Positions 25,697 to 34,558 of a stretch of 64,000 nucleotides of DNA are shown in pieces. The stretch comes from Oceanirhabdus seepicola. Lineage in GTDB: Bacteria; Bacillota; Clostridia; Clostridiales; Clostridiaceae. The stretch lies in assembly GCF_023684385.1 (NCBI RefSeq), contig NZ_JAGSOJ010000002.1, positions 434,001 through 498,000 of the forward strand, given 5' to 3'. Position 1 is the first letter of the stretch. Each line of letters opens with the position of its first letter. The notes below the pieces were generated by a model. That model did no database searches and had not been told where the DNA came from. It saw only the letters and a program-made list of their open reading frames with translations. The translations under genes and the position numbers were made by a program.

Positions 25697-26731
25697 ATGC
25701 CTACAATAAATATGTTTTCATCAGCAGATAAGGTAAAAGGACAGGGTGTTGGATCTGCATATATAGAACAGGTGAATTTAGTTAAGAATAATTTAAAAGA
25801 ATATGATGTAAATATTAATAAGTTAAAAAAAGCAGATATAACGCATTATCATACAATAGATTTGAAGTATTATTTGGGTATTCCTTTTGCAAAATTCAGT
25901 GGAAAAACAGTTGGGTATGTACATTTTATTCCAGAAACAATAAAAGGTAGTTTGAAATTACCTAAGATTGCTGAAAAGGTATTTTTTAAATATATGATTG
26001 ATTTCTATAAGAAAATGGATTATCTAGTAACGGTTAATCCGAATTTTATAGCTAAGTTAGAGGAGCATGGAATAGCTAGAGAAAAAATAATATATATACC
26101 GAATTTTGTTTCAAAGGAAAGATTTTATGAGTTTGAGCAAGAGAAAAAAGATGCAGTAAAGGCTGAATATAAAATATCTAAAGATAAATTTGTTGTTCTA
26201 TCTGCAGGACAGGTACAAACAAGAAAAGGAGTAATGGATTTTGTTAATATAGCAAAAAGAAGGCCAGACATACAATTTGTTTGGGCTGGAGGATTTTCTT
26301 TCGGTAATATAACAGCTGGGTATAAGGAGTTAAAAGCTGTAGTTGATAACCCACCTGATAACGTTCTTTTCACTGGAATAGTTGGTAGGGAAAAGATGAA
26401 TGACCTGTTTAATATGTGTGATGTATATTTCATGCCATCTTATAATGAATTATTCCCAATGGCTATTTTAGAAGCTATGAACACAAATACACCAATACTT
26501 TTGAGAGATATTGATGTTTATAAAAATATACTTTTTGATTATTATGCTAAAGGTGATTCAGATGATGAATTTATTGAAATTATTGATAGGTTAAAAGAAG
26601 ATTGTGAGTTTAATGATTTTTATGTAGAAAAGTCTAAGGAAGGGGCATACTATTATAGTGAGGAAAATGTAACTAAACTTTGGAAAAAGTTTTATGACAT
26701 GACTATGAACTCATTAAGAGGAGAAAATTAA
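25697..26731 (+). CDS. Glycosyltransferase family 4, LafB/CpoA-like glycolipid enzyme
   Basis: A 344-residue GT-B glycosyltransferase. The N-terminal INMFSSADKVKGQGVGSAYIEQ resembles the second glycosyltransferase of glycolipid synthesis in Firmicutes (CpoA/LafB type). The nucleotide-sugar half carries VLSAGQVQTRKG, FTGIVGREKM and the acidic NELFPMAILEAMN motif. It probably adds a sugar to a membrane lipid such as monoglucosyl-diacylglycerol at the cytoplasmic face. Its stop overlaps the ATG of the next gene by one base, and a second lipid glycosyltransferase follows, which supports the glycolipid role. The exact sugar is not determinable. Confidence 0.8.
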   Translation: MPTINMFSSADKVKGQGVGSAYIEQVNLVKNNLKEYDVNINKLKKADITHYHTIDLKYYLGIPFAKFSGKTVGYVHFIPETIKGSLKLPKIAEKVFFKYMIDFYKKMDYLVTVNPNFIAKLEEHGIAREKIIYIPNFVSKERFYEFEQEKKDAVKAEYKISKDKFVVLSAGQVQTRKGVMDFVNIAKRRPDIQFVWAGGFSFGNITAGYKELKAVVDNPPDNVLFTGIVGREKMNDLFNMCDVYFMPSYNELFPMAILEAMNTNTPILLRDIDVYKNILFDYYAKGDSDDEFIEIIDRLKEDCEFNDFYVEKSKEGAYYYSEENVTKLWKKFYDMTMNSLRGEN

Positions 26732-27747
26732 TGAAAGATAGACTTAACCTGATAATTGGAGGAGCATCTGGGCTTGTATTGCTAATATTTATATCACTAA
26801 CAAAAGGTTGGGGCGATCTTATAAAACAGTTAACTTCCTTAAAATACGAATGGATAATTGGGGCTTTTTTATGTATGTTTCTTTACTGGATTTTTGAGAG
26901 TAAAAGTTTACAAACCATAATGAAGTCCTTGACAAAAGTAGATAGTTTAAAGAAATCATTCAAGGTGACTATGATAGGACAATTTTTCAACTCTGTAACA
27001 CCTTTTGCCAGTGGGGGACAGCCAGCACAGCTTTTTGCTTTAACAAAGGAAGGCATAGGAGCTGGGGAAGCTGGATCAATTCTAATGATGAAATATATTG
27101 TTTATCAATCTGTGCTCACAGTATATTCTATTGTGCTTATTGTATGGAAAGCTCCATTTTTTCAGGGGAAGCTTAAAAATATATTTTATTTGAGCATGAT
27201 AGGTTTTATAGTAAATACTGGAGTAATAATTGCACTACTTATATTTGCTAAATATAAAAAGTTTACACACTCGTTTTTCAATTTACTAAACAAGTTATTA
27301 AACAAGCTTAAGATTGTGAAAGATGTTAAGAGTATGGAGCAAAAACTTGATGAACAATTAGATAAATTTCATGATAATATTATAATTCTAAAGAAAAATA
27401 AAAGAGTAATAGCAAATGCTATTATATATACTACACTGCAGTTAACAGTATTTTTTGCAATACCTTATTTTGTATACTATAGCTTTGAAGGTGGAAATGC
27501 ACAATTGATAAATATGATTGCGGCTAATGCTTTCGTTATGATGTTGACCGCATTTATTCCATTACCAGGGGCTTCAGGAGGAGCAGAAGGTGGATTTTAC
27601 ATCTTCTTTCAGTTGTTTTTCCAAGAACAAAATATCCTTACTGGAATTTTAATTTGGAGAATAATTACATTTTATTCTTGCTTGATATTTGGAGCTGTAG
27701 TACTTATGAGAACATCATATTCAAAAGGGCTTTTGGAGACGAAATAA
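26731..27747 (+). CDS. LPG synthase-like membrane protein (flippase-type, UPF0104)
   Basis: A 338-residue protein with about eight membrane helices matching the membrane domain of lysylphosphatidylglycerol synthase/MprF (UPF0104): FNSVTPFASGGQPAQLFAL and AFIPLPGASGGAEGGFYIFF. The soluble aminoacyl-transferase domain of MprF is absent. Stand-alone versions next to lipid glycosyltransferases are thought to move or organise glycolipids across the membrane; that function is inferred. It is translationally coupled to the upstream glycosyltransferase. Confidence 0.85.
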   Translation: MKDRLNLIIGGASGLVLLIFISLTKGWGDLIKQLTSLKYEWIIGAFLCMFLYWIFESKSLQTIMKSLTKVDSLKKSFKVTMIGQFFNSVTPFASGGQPAQLFALTKEGIGAGEAGSILMMKYIVYQSVLTVYSIVLIVWKAPFFQGKLKNIFYLSMIGFIVNTGVIIALLIFAKYKKFTHSFFNLLNKLLNKLKIVKDVKSMEQKLDEQLDKFHDNIIILKKNKRVIANAIIYTTLQLTVFFAIPYFVYYSFEGGNAQLINMIAANAFVMMLTAFIPLPGASGGAEGGFYIFFQLFFQEQNILTGILIWRIITFYSCLIFGAVVLMRTSYSKGLLETK

Positions 27748-27837
27748 TAAAATTAAGATGAGATTAAGTTATTTGATGATATAAAAAGAATTAAGGCGTA
27801 TTCATTGAATAGGCCTAAGAAAGAGAGCGGGAGTATT

Positions 27838-29031
27838 ATGAACATTGGGATATTTACGGATTCATACTCACCAGTAATAAGTGGTGTTGTTACGTCAGCA
27901 AAAATTTTAAAAAAAGAGTTAGAGAATCTAGGGCATAATGTTACTATTGTAACTGTAAAGCATCCAGAGCTTAAGGTTGAGGAAGAGAAAAATATTTTAA
28001 GACTACCAAGTATTCCATTTCTTCCACTAAAGACACAAAGGGTTGGTAGTGTTTATTCTGCTAAGATATGGAGAAAAATAAAGAAACTTAACTTGGATAT
28101 AATTCATACACAAACTGAATTCAGCATAGGTCTATTCGGAAGAATCGTTGCTAAAAGGTTGGGAATACCTGTGATACATACATATCATACAATGTATGAG
28201 GATTATGTACATTATGTTGCTCCAACTTCAATGCTGAAGCCAGCAGCAGGTTTTGCTAAGAGGGTAAGTAAAGCCTATTGCAAAGATTGCAATGCTGTTA
28301 TTGTACCAACATCTAAGGTTAAGGAAAAGTTAGAGGAATATGGTTTGAAGCATGATTTCGTTGAGATTATACCTACTGGAATTGATTTGGAGCCTTTTAA
28401 AAGGGAAAATCATAGCAGTGAAGAGGGAGACCTATTAAGGGCCAAACTAGGATTAAATAAGGAGAACAAAGTTGTTCTATTCATTGGTAGAATTGCAAGG
28501 GAGAAGAGTATTGATGTTGTAATTAATGCCGTGAAAACATTAATAGAAGAAGATAAGAATGTAAGAATGCTAATTGTAGGTGATGGACCAGCTCTTGATG
28601 AATTAAAAGAGTTAGCTGGAAAATTATCAATATCTGATTATATAATTTTTGCAGGTGAGAAACCATGGAAAGATGTAGGAAAGTATTATCAGCTTGGAGA
28701 TGTTTTTGTTAGTGCATCTGTAACTGAGACACAAGGTTTGACATTTTCAGAGGCAATGGCTGCAAAAGTACCTGTTATAGCTAAGTATGATAAGAACTTA
28801 GAAGATATATTAAAACATGAGAAGAATGGATTAATATTTAAAGAAGATCATGAACTTTCTATTATCCTTAAGGCGTTATTGAATGATAATGATAAGGGAA
28901 GTAAAATTGCTCAGCAAGCATATGATGAGATAGAACCTTTATCATCAAAACACTTTGGTAAGACAGTAAGTAATTTATACAGTGAAGTTATAGAATTGCA
29001 TGATCAAAATAAAATTGAAAAAACAGTGTAG
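27838..29031 (+). CDS. Glycosyltransferase family 4, diacylglycerol glucosyltransferase-like
   Basis: A 397-residue GT-B enzyme. The start MNIGIFTDSYSPVISGVVTS and the HTQTEFSIGLFGRIVAKR and HTYHTMYEDYVHYV segments are those of the 1,2-diacylglycerol 3-glucosyltransferase group (LafA/monoglucosyl-diacylglycerol synthases). The C-terminal half shows FIGRIAREKSID and the SVTETQGLTFSEAMAAKVPV donor motif. It likely makes the first glycolipid used as membrane lipid or lipoteichoic-acid anchor. ATG at 27838 is chosen because homology begins there and a GCGGGAG site precedes it; the frame extends 11 codons upstream. Confidence 0.85.
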   Translation: MNIGIFTDSYSPVISGVVTSAKILKKELENLGHNVTIVTVKHPELKVEEEKNILRLPSIPFLPLKTQRVGSVYSAKIWRKIKKLNLDIIHTQTEFSIGLFGRIVAKRLGIPVIHTYHTMYEDYVHYVAPTSMLKPAAGFAKRVSKAYCKDCNAVIVPTSKVKEKLEEYGLKHDFVEIIPTGIDLEPFKRENHSSEEGDLLRAKLGLNKENKVVLFIGRIAREKSIDVVINAVKTLIEEDKNVRMLIVGDGPALDELKELAGKLSISDYIIFAGEKPWKDVGKYYQLGDVFVSASVTETQGLTFSEAMAAKVPVIAKYDKNLEDILKHEKNGLIFKEDHELSIILKALLNDNDKGSKIAQQAYDEIEPLSSKHFGKTVSNLYSEVIELHDQNKIEKTV

Positions 29032-29040
29032 ATAAAACCG

Positions 29041-29205
29041 CAATGGATAATGTATAATTGATAATGGAGAATGATGGACATTTCTCTACGAGAAATTTTA
29101 ATTTTATTGTTCTTTGGACAATAAAGGATTAACTCGTTTCATTAAGAATAAAACATTATACTTGAAATACAATACTTTATTCGTTGATAAAACCAGTAAA
29201 AATAT
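29041..29205 (-). repeat. Family-1 structured repeat, copy D (right arm missing)
   Basis: Left arm CAATGGATAATGTATAATTG then ATAATGGAGAATGATGGA, hairpin ATTTCTC/GAGAAAT (29080-29096), hairpin TTGTTCTTTGGACAA. The core follows in the order GTTTCAT, ATT(A)TA, TTTAT hairpins, the reverse of copies C and F, ending CAGTAAA. The right arm is absent. Confidence 0.75.
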
Positions 29206-29270
29206 TTTTCAAAAAAATCTTTGATTTTCTGAATTACATTTAGAAGTATGAACATTACATTTAAATCAAA

Positions 29271-29307
29271 AAAAGTTGGTGACAATTACGTCGCCGACTT
29301 TTTCTTT
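29271..29307 (+). terminator. Terminator between repeat halves D and E
   Basis: AAAGTTGGTGAC / GTCGCCGACTTT stem with two G-T pairs, a five-base loop and TTTTTCTTTT. Probably the original terminator of the glycolipid operon, now 240 bases away because of repeat insertion. Confidence 0.8.
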
Positions 29308-29339
29308 TGCTTCTAAAGATTTGAGTTAATAAAAAATAG

Positions 29340-29483
29340 AGAACATTGTTGTATTTTAAATACAATATTTTATCCTTGGATAAAATGAGTAAACTATTTG
29401 TCCTAAAGAACAATAAGATAAAGTTTCTGCCCTAAAGCAGAAACATCCATCATTCTCCATTCTCCATTATCAATTATACATTT
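29340..29483 (-). repeat. Family-1 structured repeat, copy E (left arm missing)
   Basis: Core hairpins TTGTATTTTAAATACAA and ATTTTATCCTTGGATAAAAT, then GAGTAAA, a GTCC/GAAC hairpin remnant, GTTTCTGC/GCAGAAAC (29423-29444) and the right arm CATCATTCTCCATTCTCCAT ... TATACATTT. Copies D and E share orientation and together would make one element split around the terminator. Confidence 0.75.
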
Positions 29484-29601
29484 CTTTTTTATGCCCTTTG
29501 GTTCTAAATAAATTATTAACAAATAAAAATAATATATGCCTTTATGAAGAAGTATTGTAAAATATAATATAGAGGCAAATTTTATTAGATGAGGTAATGA
29601 G
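29484..29601. promoter_or_regulatory. Promoter region of the NlpC/P60 gene
   Basis: A TATAAT box at 29563-29568 with an AT-rich upstream stretch, 35 bases before the ATG; the -35 is not clear. Confidence 0.4.
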
Positions 29602-31266
29602 ATGAGAGTTTTTTATAGAAATATTAGCAAAATAGGGATTATATTATTGTGTATAATATTATTTTATGGGGAAGGCGTACAAGCTATTCATAGTGAATTT
29701 ATAATGAAGCATGGATATTATGATAGTGATAAGGTTTGGAAGGTTGTGTTTAACGCTCCAATATCAGAAGAGTCACTAGATTATATTGGCGTATTTAAAG
29801 ATAAAGAGGGAAAAGAAGCTGTAACAGGCATAAAGGTTAAGTATGGAGATAAAAATAAGAATACAATTTTCATATATCCCCCAAATACAGGATATATGAG
29901 AGGTGCCTATTACCTGATAATTAATAGTGAAGTAAAGACATCTAAGGAGGGCTTATCAACTCTTGATAAGGAAGTAGTTGCTAAGTTTAATGTGGAGACA
30001 TTAGAGTTGAAGGGTGTTAACATAGAAAGCAATATATTTAAGCATTATGAAGTAGAAGAGGAAATGCTTAAGAATGATTTTTGGATAGACAACATAAAGG
30101 ATAAGAATGTTCATGAGAATATAGAGGCGATTAATACTGCAAATGTTAAGAATGTAGATACTATGCTTGATATATATTCATTAAGAGAATCAATAAATAA
30201 AGATGAAATTATGAAAATGATAAATAGATACAAAATTCCAAGTAGAATTATGTACAATAAAGATGAAATAGAACTTAAAGATTGGTTTTATGATGAGATA
30301 ATAAAAAATTTAAACAAGGATAAAATTAAGGATGAAACTAAGCTAAGATATGGAGTGGTTACTACGAGAAGTGATATTAGATCATTTCCTACTGATGTTG
30401 AGTTTCATAAAGTAAAAGGAGATAGATTTGATAGAATACAGGAAACTGCATTTGAAGCTGGTGAGGGAGTAACAGTTCTACATGAGAGTCTTGATGAAAA
30501 TTGGTTATTTGTTCAGGGTCAAAACTATGCAGGTTGGATGAAAAGAGAGAATGTGGCATTTGACAGCAGAGAAGAGGTTCGGAAGTTTGTTGAAGCAGAA
30601 GAGTTTATTGTTATTACTCAGGATAGAGTGAGTGTTGAGTATAATGGAAAGAAATATTATTATTCAATGGGGGTAAAACTACCAATTAGGTATAAAGACA
30701 TGGAGATGGAAAGGACATATGCTTCAATACCAATTAGAGATGAAAATGGGAACCTCAAGGTAGTACAAGCAAAGGTAAAAAATATTGATTATTCAGAAGG
30801 ATACTTACAGGCTACAAGAGAAAACATAATAAAACAAGCTTTTAAACTTCAAGGGACGGATTATTCATGGGGGGATAAATCTGTTGGTAGAGATTGCTCA
30901 AGTACAATGATGGGGATATATAGAACTATGGGAATATATCTTCCTAGGAATACTGATGAGCAAGAGGATTCATATGGAAGTAGTACAAATCTTAATGGGT
31001 TGGATACAGATAGGAGATACGAAAAAGTAAAAGAACTTCAACCTGGAGATCTAATTTTTATGAATGGACACGAAGTTATGTATATTGGAAGATGGAAAGA
31101 AAGAGACTATATAATTCATAACTTTACAGGAGCTACTTTAAAGGATGATAAAGGTACGAGATATGGAGATGTTTTCAGAATGGCAGTTACTCCTTTAGAT
31201 ATGTTATCTGGATCAGGAAAATCTTATATAAATCTATATAGTTCATATCTAAAAATACTAGAGTAA
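29602..31266 (+). CDS. Secreted SH3 / NlpC-P60 cell-wall peptidase
   Basis: A 554-residue exported protein. A signal peptide (about 1-29, ending VQA) is followed by an Ig-like region (about 30-140), a helical segment, an SH3-type region (about 270-400, VTVLHESLDENWLFVQGQNYAGWM) and a C-terminal NlpC/P60 domain. The catalytic triad is visible as Cys432 (GRDCSS), His490 (NGHEVMYIG) and His506. Such enzymes cut the stem peptides of peptidoglycan. No membrane anchor is seen. ATG with a GAGGT site. The N-terminal organisation resembles SLH-less clostridial hydrolases; the cleavage site is not known. Confidence 0.9.
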   Translation: MRVFYRNISKIGIILLCIILFYGEGVQAIHSEFIMKHGYYDSDKVWKVVFNAPISEESLDYIGVFKDKEGKEAVTGIKVKYGDKNKNTIFIYPPNTGYMRGAYYLIINSEVKTSKEGLSTLDKEVVAKFNVETLELKGVNIESNIFKHYEVEEEMLKNDFWIDNIKDKNVHENIEAINTANVKNVDTMLDIYSLRESINKDEIMKMINRYKIPSRIMYNKDEIELKDWFYDEIIKNLNKDKIKDETKLRYGVVTTRSDIRSFPTDVEFHKVKGDRFDRIQETAFEAGEGVTVLHESLDENWLFVQGQNYAGWMKRENVAFDSREEVRKFVEAEEFIVITQDRVSVEYNGKKYYYSMGVKLPIRYKDMEMERTYASIPIRDENGNLKVVQAKVKNIDYSEGYLQATRENIIKQAFKLQGTDYSWGDKSVGRDCSSTMMGIYRTMGIYLPRNTDEQEDSYGSSTNLNGLDTDRRYEKVKELQPGDLIFMNGHEVMYIGRWKERDYIIHNFTGATLKDDKGTRYGDVFRMAVTPLDMLSGSGKSYINLYSSYLKILE

Positions 31267-31286
31267 AAAACATAGGAGTGGTCAAA

Positions 31287-32024
31287 TTGGGGAAGAAGAT
31301 TATAGGAATAAGTAGCAGTAGAGTAAATGGAAATACGGCAAAAAAACTTAATGAAATTGGAGAAATATTAAAAAGTAAGGGATATGAGTTTGAGATTGTG
31401 CATCTTATGAAACATAATGTTAAAGAATGTGTAGGATGTGAAACATGCCTTATAGGAGGGGGATGTCCTCTTAATGATGATGCTGAGATTATCATGGATA
31501 AATTAATTCAATCTGATGGTATTGTAATGAGTACACCAGTATATATGTTCAATATTTGTGGAAGACTTAAAACTTTTGTAGATAGAACATGTAGGTGGTT
31601 TCATAGAACAGAGATTTATGGTAAGCCTATCCTTAATTTAATAACTACTGCTGGAGGTGGGATTAAAGAAACGGGAAAATATATGAACCTTCTTGCTGTT
31701 GAGTGGGGAGCATATCCGTCAGGATGTGTGAAGAGAACTGTTATGAATCTTAAAGATAAGGTTAGAGAAAATGAGATTGAAAAGTTTATTATAAATATTG
31801 AGAAGGGGAGTGATACATTTAAACCTTCACTGAATATGTTGATGATGTTCAGCATGCAGAAAGTCCTTGCTCAGAAGGTTCTTGAACAGGATGAGGAATA
31901 CTGGATTAAAAAGGGATGGATTGACAGTGATTATTTTTACAAATGCAAAATAAATCCTATAAATAAGGTGTTGTCAAAAGCTTTTTATAAAATGATGTAC
32001 AAGAAGATCAAAAAGTCTATTTGA
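31287..32024 (+). CDS. NAD(P)H-dependent FMN reductase / iron-sulfur flavoprotein-like
   Basis: A 245-residue flavodoxin-fold oxidoreductase. The FMN phosphate loop is GISSSRVNGNTAKK; the MSTPVYMFNICGRLKTFVDRT segment is the flavin-ring region of the NADPH-dependent FMN reductase family. The CVGCETCLIGGGCPLNDD cysteine cluster is like that of iron-sulfur flavoproteins, although spacing for a 4Fe-4S cluster should be checked. Start TTG at 31287 fits the AGGAG eight bases upstream; the GTG at 31278 overlaps that site. The gene ends in an 18-base sequence repeated after cbiQ. The electron acceptor is not known. Confidence 0.8.
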   Translation: MGKKIIGISSSRVNGNTAKKLNEIGEILKSKGYEFEIVHLMKHNVKECVGCETCLIGGGCPLNDDAEIIMDKLIQSDGIVMSTPVYMFNICGRLKTFVDRTCRWFHRTEIYGKPILNLITTAGGGIKETGKYMNLLAVEWGAYPSGCVKRTVMNLKDKVRENEIEKFIINIEKGSDTFKPSLNMLMMFSMQKVLAQKVLEQDEEYWIKKGWIDSDYFYKCKINPINKVLSKAFYKMMYKKIKKSI

Positions 32025-32057
32025 ATATGCATTAGCTATACTGAAGGAGGAAAAGTG

Positions 32058-33227
32058 TTGAAAATTTTATATTATGACTGTTTCTCAGGGGTAAGTGGAG
32101 ACATGAATTTAGGTGCATTGGTTGATATAGGTGTACCCAAAGAACTATTATTAAGTGAGATAAAGAAATTAAATATAGATGGAATCAGTATTGAGTTTTC
32201 TAAGAAAGATAAATTAGGTATATACGGTACAAAGGTAGATGTTATATATGAAGAAGGGCACGTTCATAGGAATATTAATGATATAAGAGAAATACTTGAT
32301 AAGAGCGAACTGAGTGAAACTATTAAGAAACGTGCCATGAAAATGTTCATATTGATTGGAGAAGCTGAAGGTAAGGTTCATAACAAATCACTAGAGGAGA
32401 TACATTTTCATGAGGTAGGTGCAATTGATTCCATTGTTGATGTTGTAGGTGCTGCTATATGCCTTGAATATCTAGATATTGATGAGATTTGGTGTTCAAC
32501 AGTGCAGTTAGGTGGAGGGTTTGTAAAGTGTGCTCATGGCACAATACCAGTTCCAGCACCAGCTGTTTGTGAGATACTTAAAGATGTTCCTGTTAAAAGT
32601 GGTCTTGTTCAATTTGAGACATCAACACCAACAGGTGCTGCAATCATAAAAGGAAATGTGGATAAGTTCACGGACACACCAGATTTTAAGATAGTAAAGA
32701 CTGGATACGGTGTGGGAACTCGTGATATGGATATACCAAATGTTCTTAGGGTATATATTGGGGAAGCCTCAAAAGGTGAAAATAAAGAAAAATTTATAAT
32801 GAATAGAGAATTAATGATAGAGTGTAATATTGATGATATGAAGGCTGAGAGATTTGAATTCATAATGGAAAAAATATTTGAGATAGGTGCAAAAGATGTG
32901 TTTATGGAAAATATAATTATGAAGAAATCTAGACCAGGTGTAAAGCTAGGTGTATTGTGTGATGAGAATATAAGTGAGGATGTAATTAAATTTATTTTCA
33001 AGAATACAACTTCATTAGGCATAAGAAAATATTTCGTTGATAAAGTTATGATGAAAAGAAAATTTCAGGAGATTATGACTCCATGGGGAGCAGTTACAGT
33101 AAAGGGTGCTTTAATTGGAGATGAGGTGATAAAGTTTAAAGGAGAATATGATGATATCAAGAAAATTGTTCAAGAGCATGGGATATCATTTAATGAAGTA
33201 GAAGAATATATTATTAAAAATATATAG
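32058..33227 (+). CDS. larC: Nickel-pincer cofactor biosynthesis protein LarC
   Basis: A 389-residue protein starting MKILYYDCFSGVSGDMNLGAL, the LarC signature. LarC inserts nickel into the pincer cofactor of lactate racemase and related LarA enzymes. HEVGAIDSIVDVVGA, TPTGAAI and the C-terminal RPGVKLGVLCDE region are also conserved. In some lactobacilli larC is split and joined by frameshifting; here it is one uninterrupted frame. TTG at 32058 is favoured (seven bases from AAGGAGG); GTG at 32055 is possible. larA, larB and larE are not in the window. Confidence 0.92.
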   Translation: MKILYYDCFSGVSGDMNLGALVDIGVPKELLLSEIKKLNIDGISIEFSKKDKLGIYGTKVDVIYEEGHVHRNINDIREILDKSELSETIKKRAMKMFILIGEAEGKVHNKSLEEIHFHEVGAIDSIVDVVGAAICLEYLDIDEIWCSTVQLGGGFVKCAHGTIPVPAPAVCEILKDVPVKSGLVQFETSTPTGAAIIKGNVDKFTDTPDFKIVKTGYGVGTRDMDIPNVLRVYIGEASKGENKEKFIMNRELMIECNIDDMKAERFEFIMEKIFEIGAKDVFMENIIMKKSRPGVKLGVLCDENISEDVIKFIFKNTTSLGIRKYFVDKVMMKRKFQEIMTPWGAVTVKGALIGDEVIKFKGEYDDIKKIVQEHGISFNEVEEYIIKNI

Positions 33228-33237
33228 AATATTAGAA

Positions 33238-33268
33238 GGCAGATGGAGAATTAACTTCATCTGCCATT
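33238..33268. terminator. Hairpin between convergent larC and GT4 genes
   Basis: GGCAGATG / CATCTGCC 8-bp stem with a 12-base loop followed by ATTTATATT; probably bidirectional. Confidence 0.55.
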
Positions 33269-33295
33269 TATATTAATAGACCTCCAAATAAGAGG

Positions 33296-34429
33296 CTAGT
33301 GACATGAGGAAAGGTGCTTAATGGCTTCATAGGCTTCAAGAGTCTTCTTGGCAGTATATTTCCAAGAGAATAATTTAGCTCTTTCTAATCCTTTTTGTGA
33401 TAGAGCATTTCTTAAGTTATCATCCTTTATAATTTTGCATATAGCATTGCTTATGGAATCAAGTTTATATGGATTTATTGGAATACAGGAATCAGCTACA
33501 ACTTCAGGAATAGATGTTGTGGTTGAGCAGATTACAGGAGTACCACAACTCATAGCTTCTAGTGGAGGAAGTCCAAATCCCTCATAGTAAGAAGGATATA
33601 CAAAAACTTCACATGCATTATAAAAGCTACTTACATGTTCTTCTGGTATAAAGCCAGCAAAAATAACATGATCTTCTATGTTCATATCAGAGCACATTGT
33701 CACTAGTTTCTGGCTTTTATCTCTATAGGAACCTAATATGACAAGTTTTATCTCTTCGTTTAATGATGAACGTACATTTGAGTAAGCTTCAATTAATGAG
33801 TTTACGTTTTTTCTATCACTGAAGCCTCCCATGTATAGGATGAATTTACTGTTAATATTATATTTTTCACTAATCAATTTTTTACAAGCATCTTTGTTTA
33901 ATTGGCAAAAGTTAGAATTTGTAGCCAAAGGAGTTACAAATATTCTTTCAGGGTCAAAGGAAGGAAAGAATCGCATAATATCTTGTTTAGAATATTCAGA
34001 GACGGTGATAAGTCCATCACATGAATCGATTATATTTGGGATTTCTTTTAAAAACTTACATAGATAACCTTTTCCAACTGTTTCAGGCATAATGTAAGGT
34101 ATAAGGTCGTGTATAGTTGCTACCTTGAGACAGTCAATTTCACTATTAAGTCCTATTCCATTCTGGGGAATATGGTATAGTTCTATATTATTTTTCTGTA
34201 AGTTATAGGGAAAAAAGTGTTGTTGGAAGAATCTATGATGTTTTTTTGATGTTAATACTTTTTTGCAAGGATTATTTAGTATATAATCTTTGCTTTTGCC
34301 AGACCAGTATAGCAAGTATTCGTTATCTGAATCTAAAGAGAGAAGCTCTCTTAGAAGGTTTTCAGTATAAGTACCGATGCCGGTGCCGTGATACCATGTA
34401 GCACTTCGACTATCAATGGCTATTTTCAT
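33296..34429 (-). CDS. Glycosyltransferase family 4, spore-coat associated type
   Basis: A 377-residue GT-B enzyme beginning MKIAIDSRSATWYHGTGIGTYTENLL, with the donor-binding FILYMGGFSDRKNV and the acidic [22 protein letters not shown] motif. It is closely similar in layout to the GT4 gene at 42140-43258. Both stand divergently next to CotS-family genes, the arrangement of clostridial spore coat or spore polysaccharide loci, so a role in glycosylating the spore surface is inferred. ATG at 34429 has AGGAGTGG upstream; 23 further codons in frame lack a ribosome site. Confidence 0.85.
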   Translation of the reverse strand: MKIAIDSRSATWYHGTGIGTYTENLLRELLSLDSDNEYLLYWSGKSKDYILNNPCKKVLTSKKHHRFFQQHFFPYNLQKNNIELYHIPQNGIGLNSEIDCLKVATIHDLIPYIMPETVGKGYLCKFLKEIPNIIDSCDGLITVSEYSKQDIMRFFPSFDPERIFVTPLATNSNFCQLNKDACKKLISEKYNINSKFILYMGGFSDRKNVNSLIEAYSNVRSSLNEEIKLVILGSYRDKSQKLVTMCSDMNIEDHVIFAGFIPEEHVSSFYNACEVFVYPSYYEGFGLPPLEAMSCGTPVICSTTTSIPEVVADSCIPINPYKLDSISNAICKIIKDDNLRNALSQKGLERAKLFSWKYTAKKTLEAYEAIKHLSSCH

Positions 34430-34558
34430 TGAACCACTCCTAACAAGTTTAGAGTATATTCTTAGTATATTAGCAAACATAAAAAAGTGTGCTTTCACAT
34501 ATTAATAATAATTTTCATATACTAAAATAGTAATTAACTTTGTTTTGGGAGGCCTAAG

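Noticed and set aside
32058..33227. larC programmed frameshift as in some lactobacilli
   Set aside because: The frame is continuous from start to stop.
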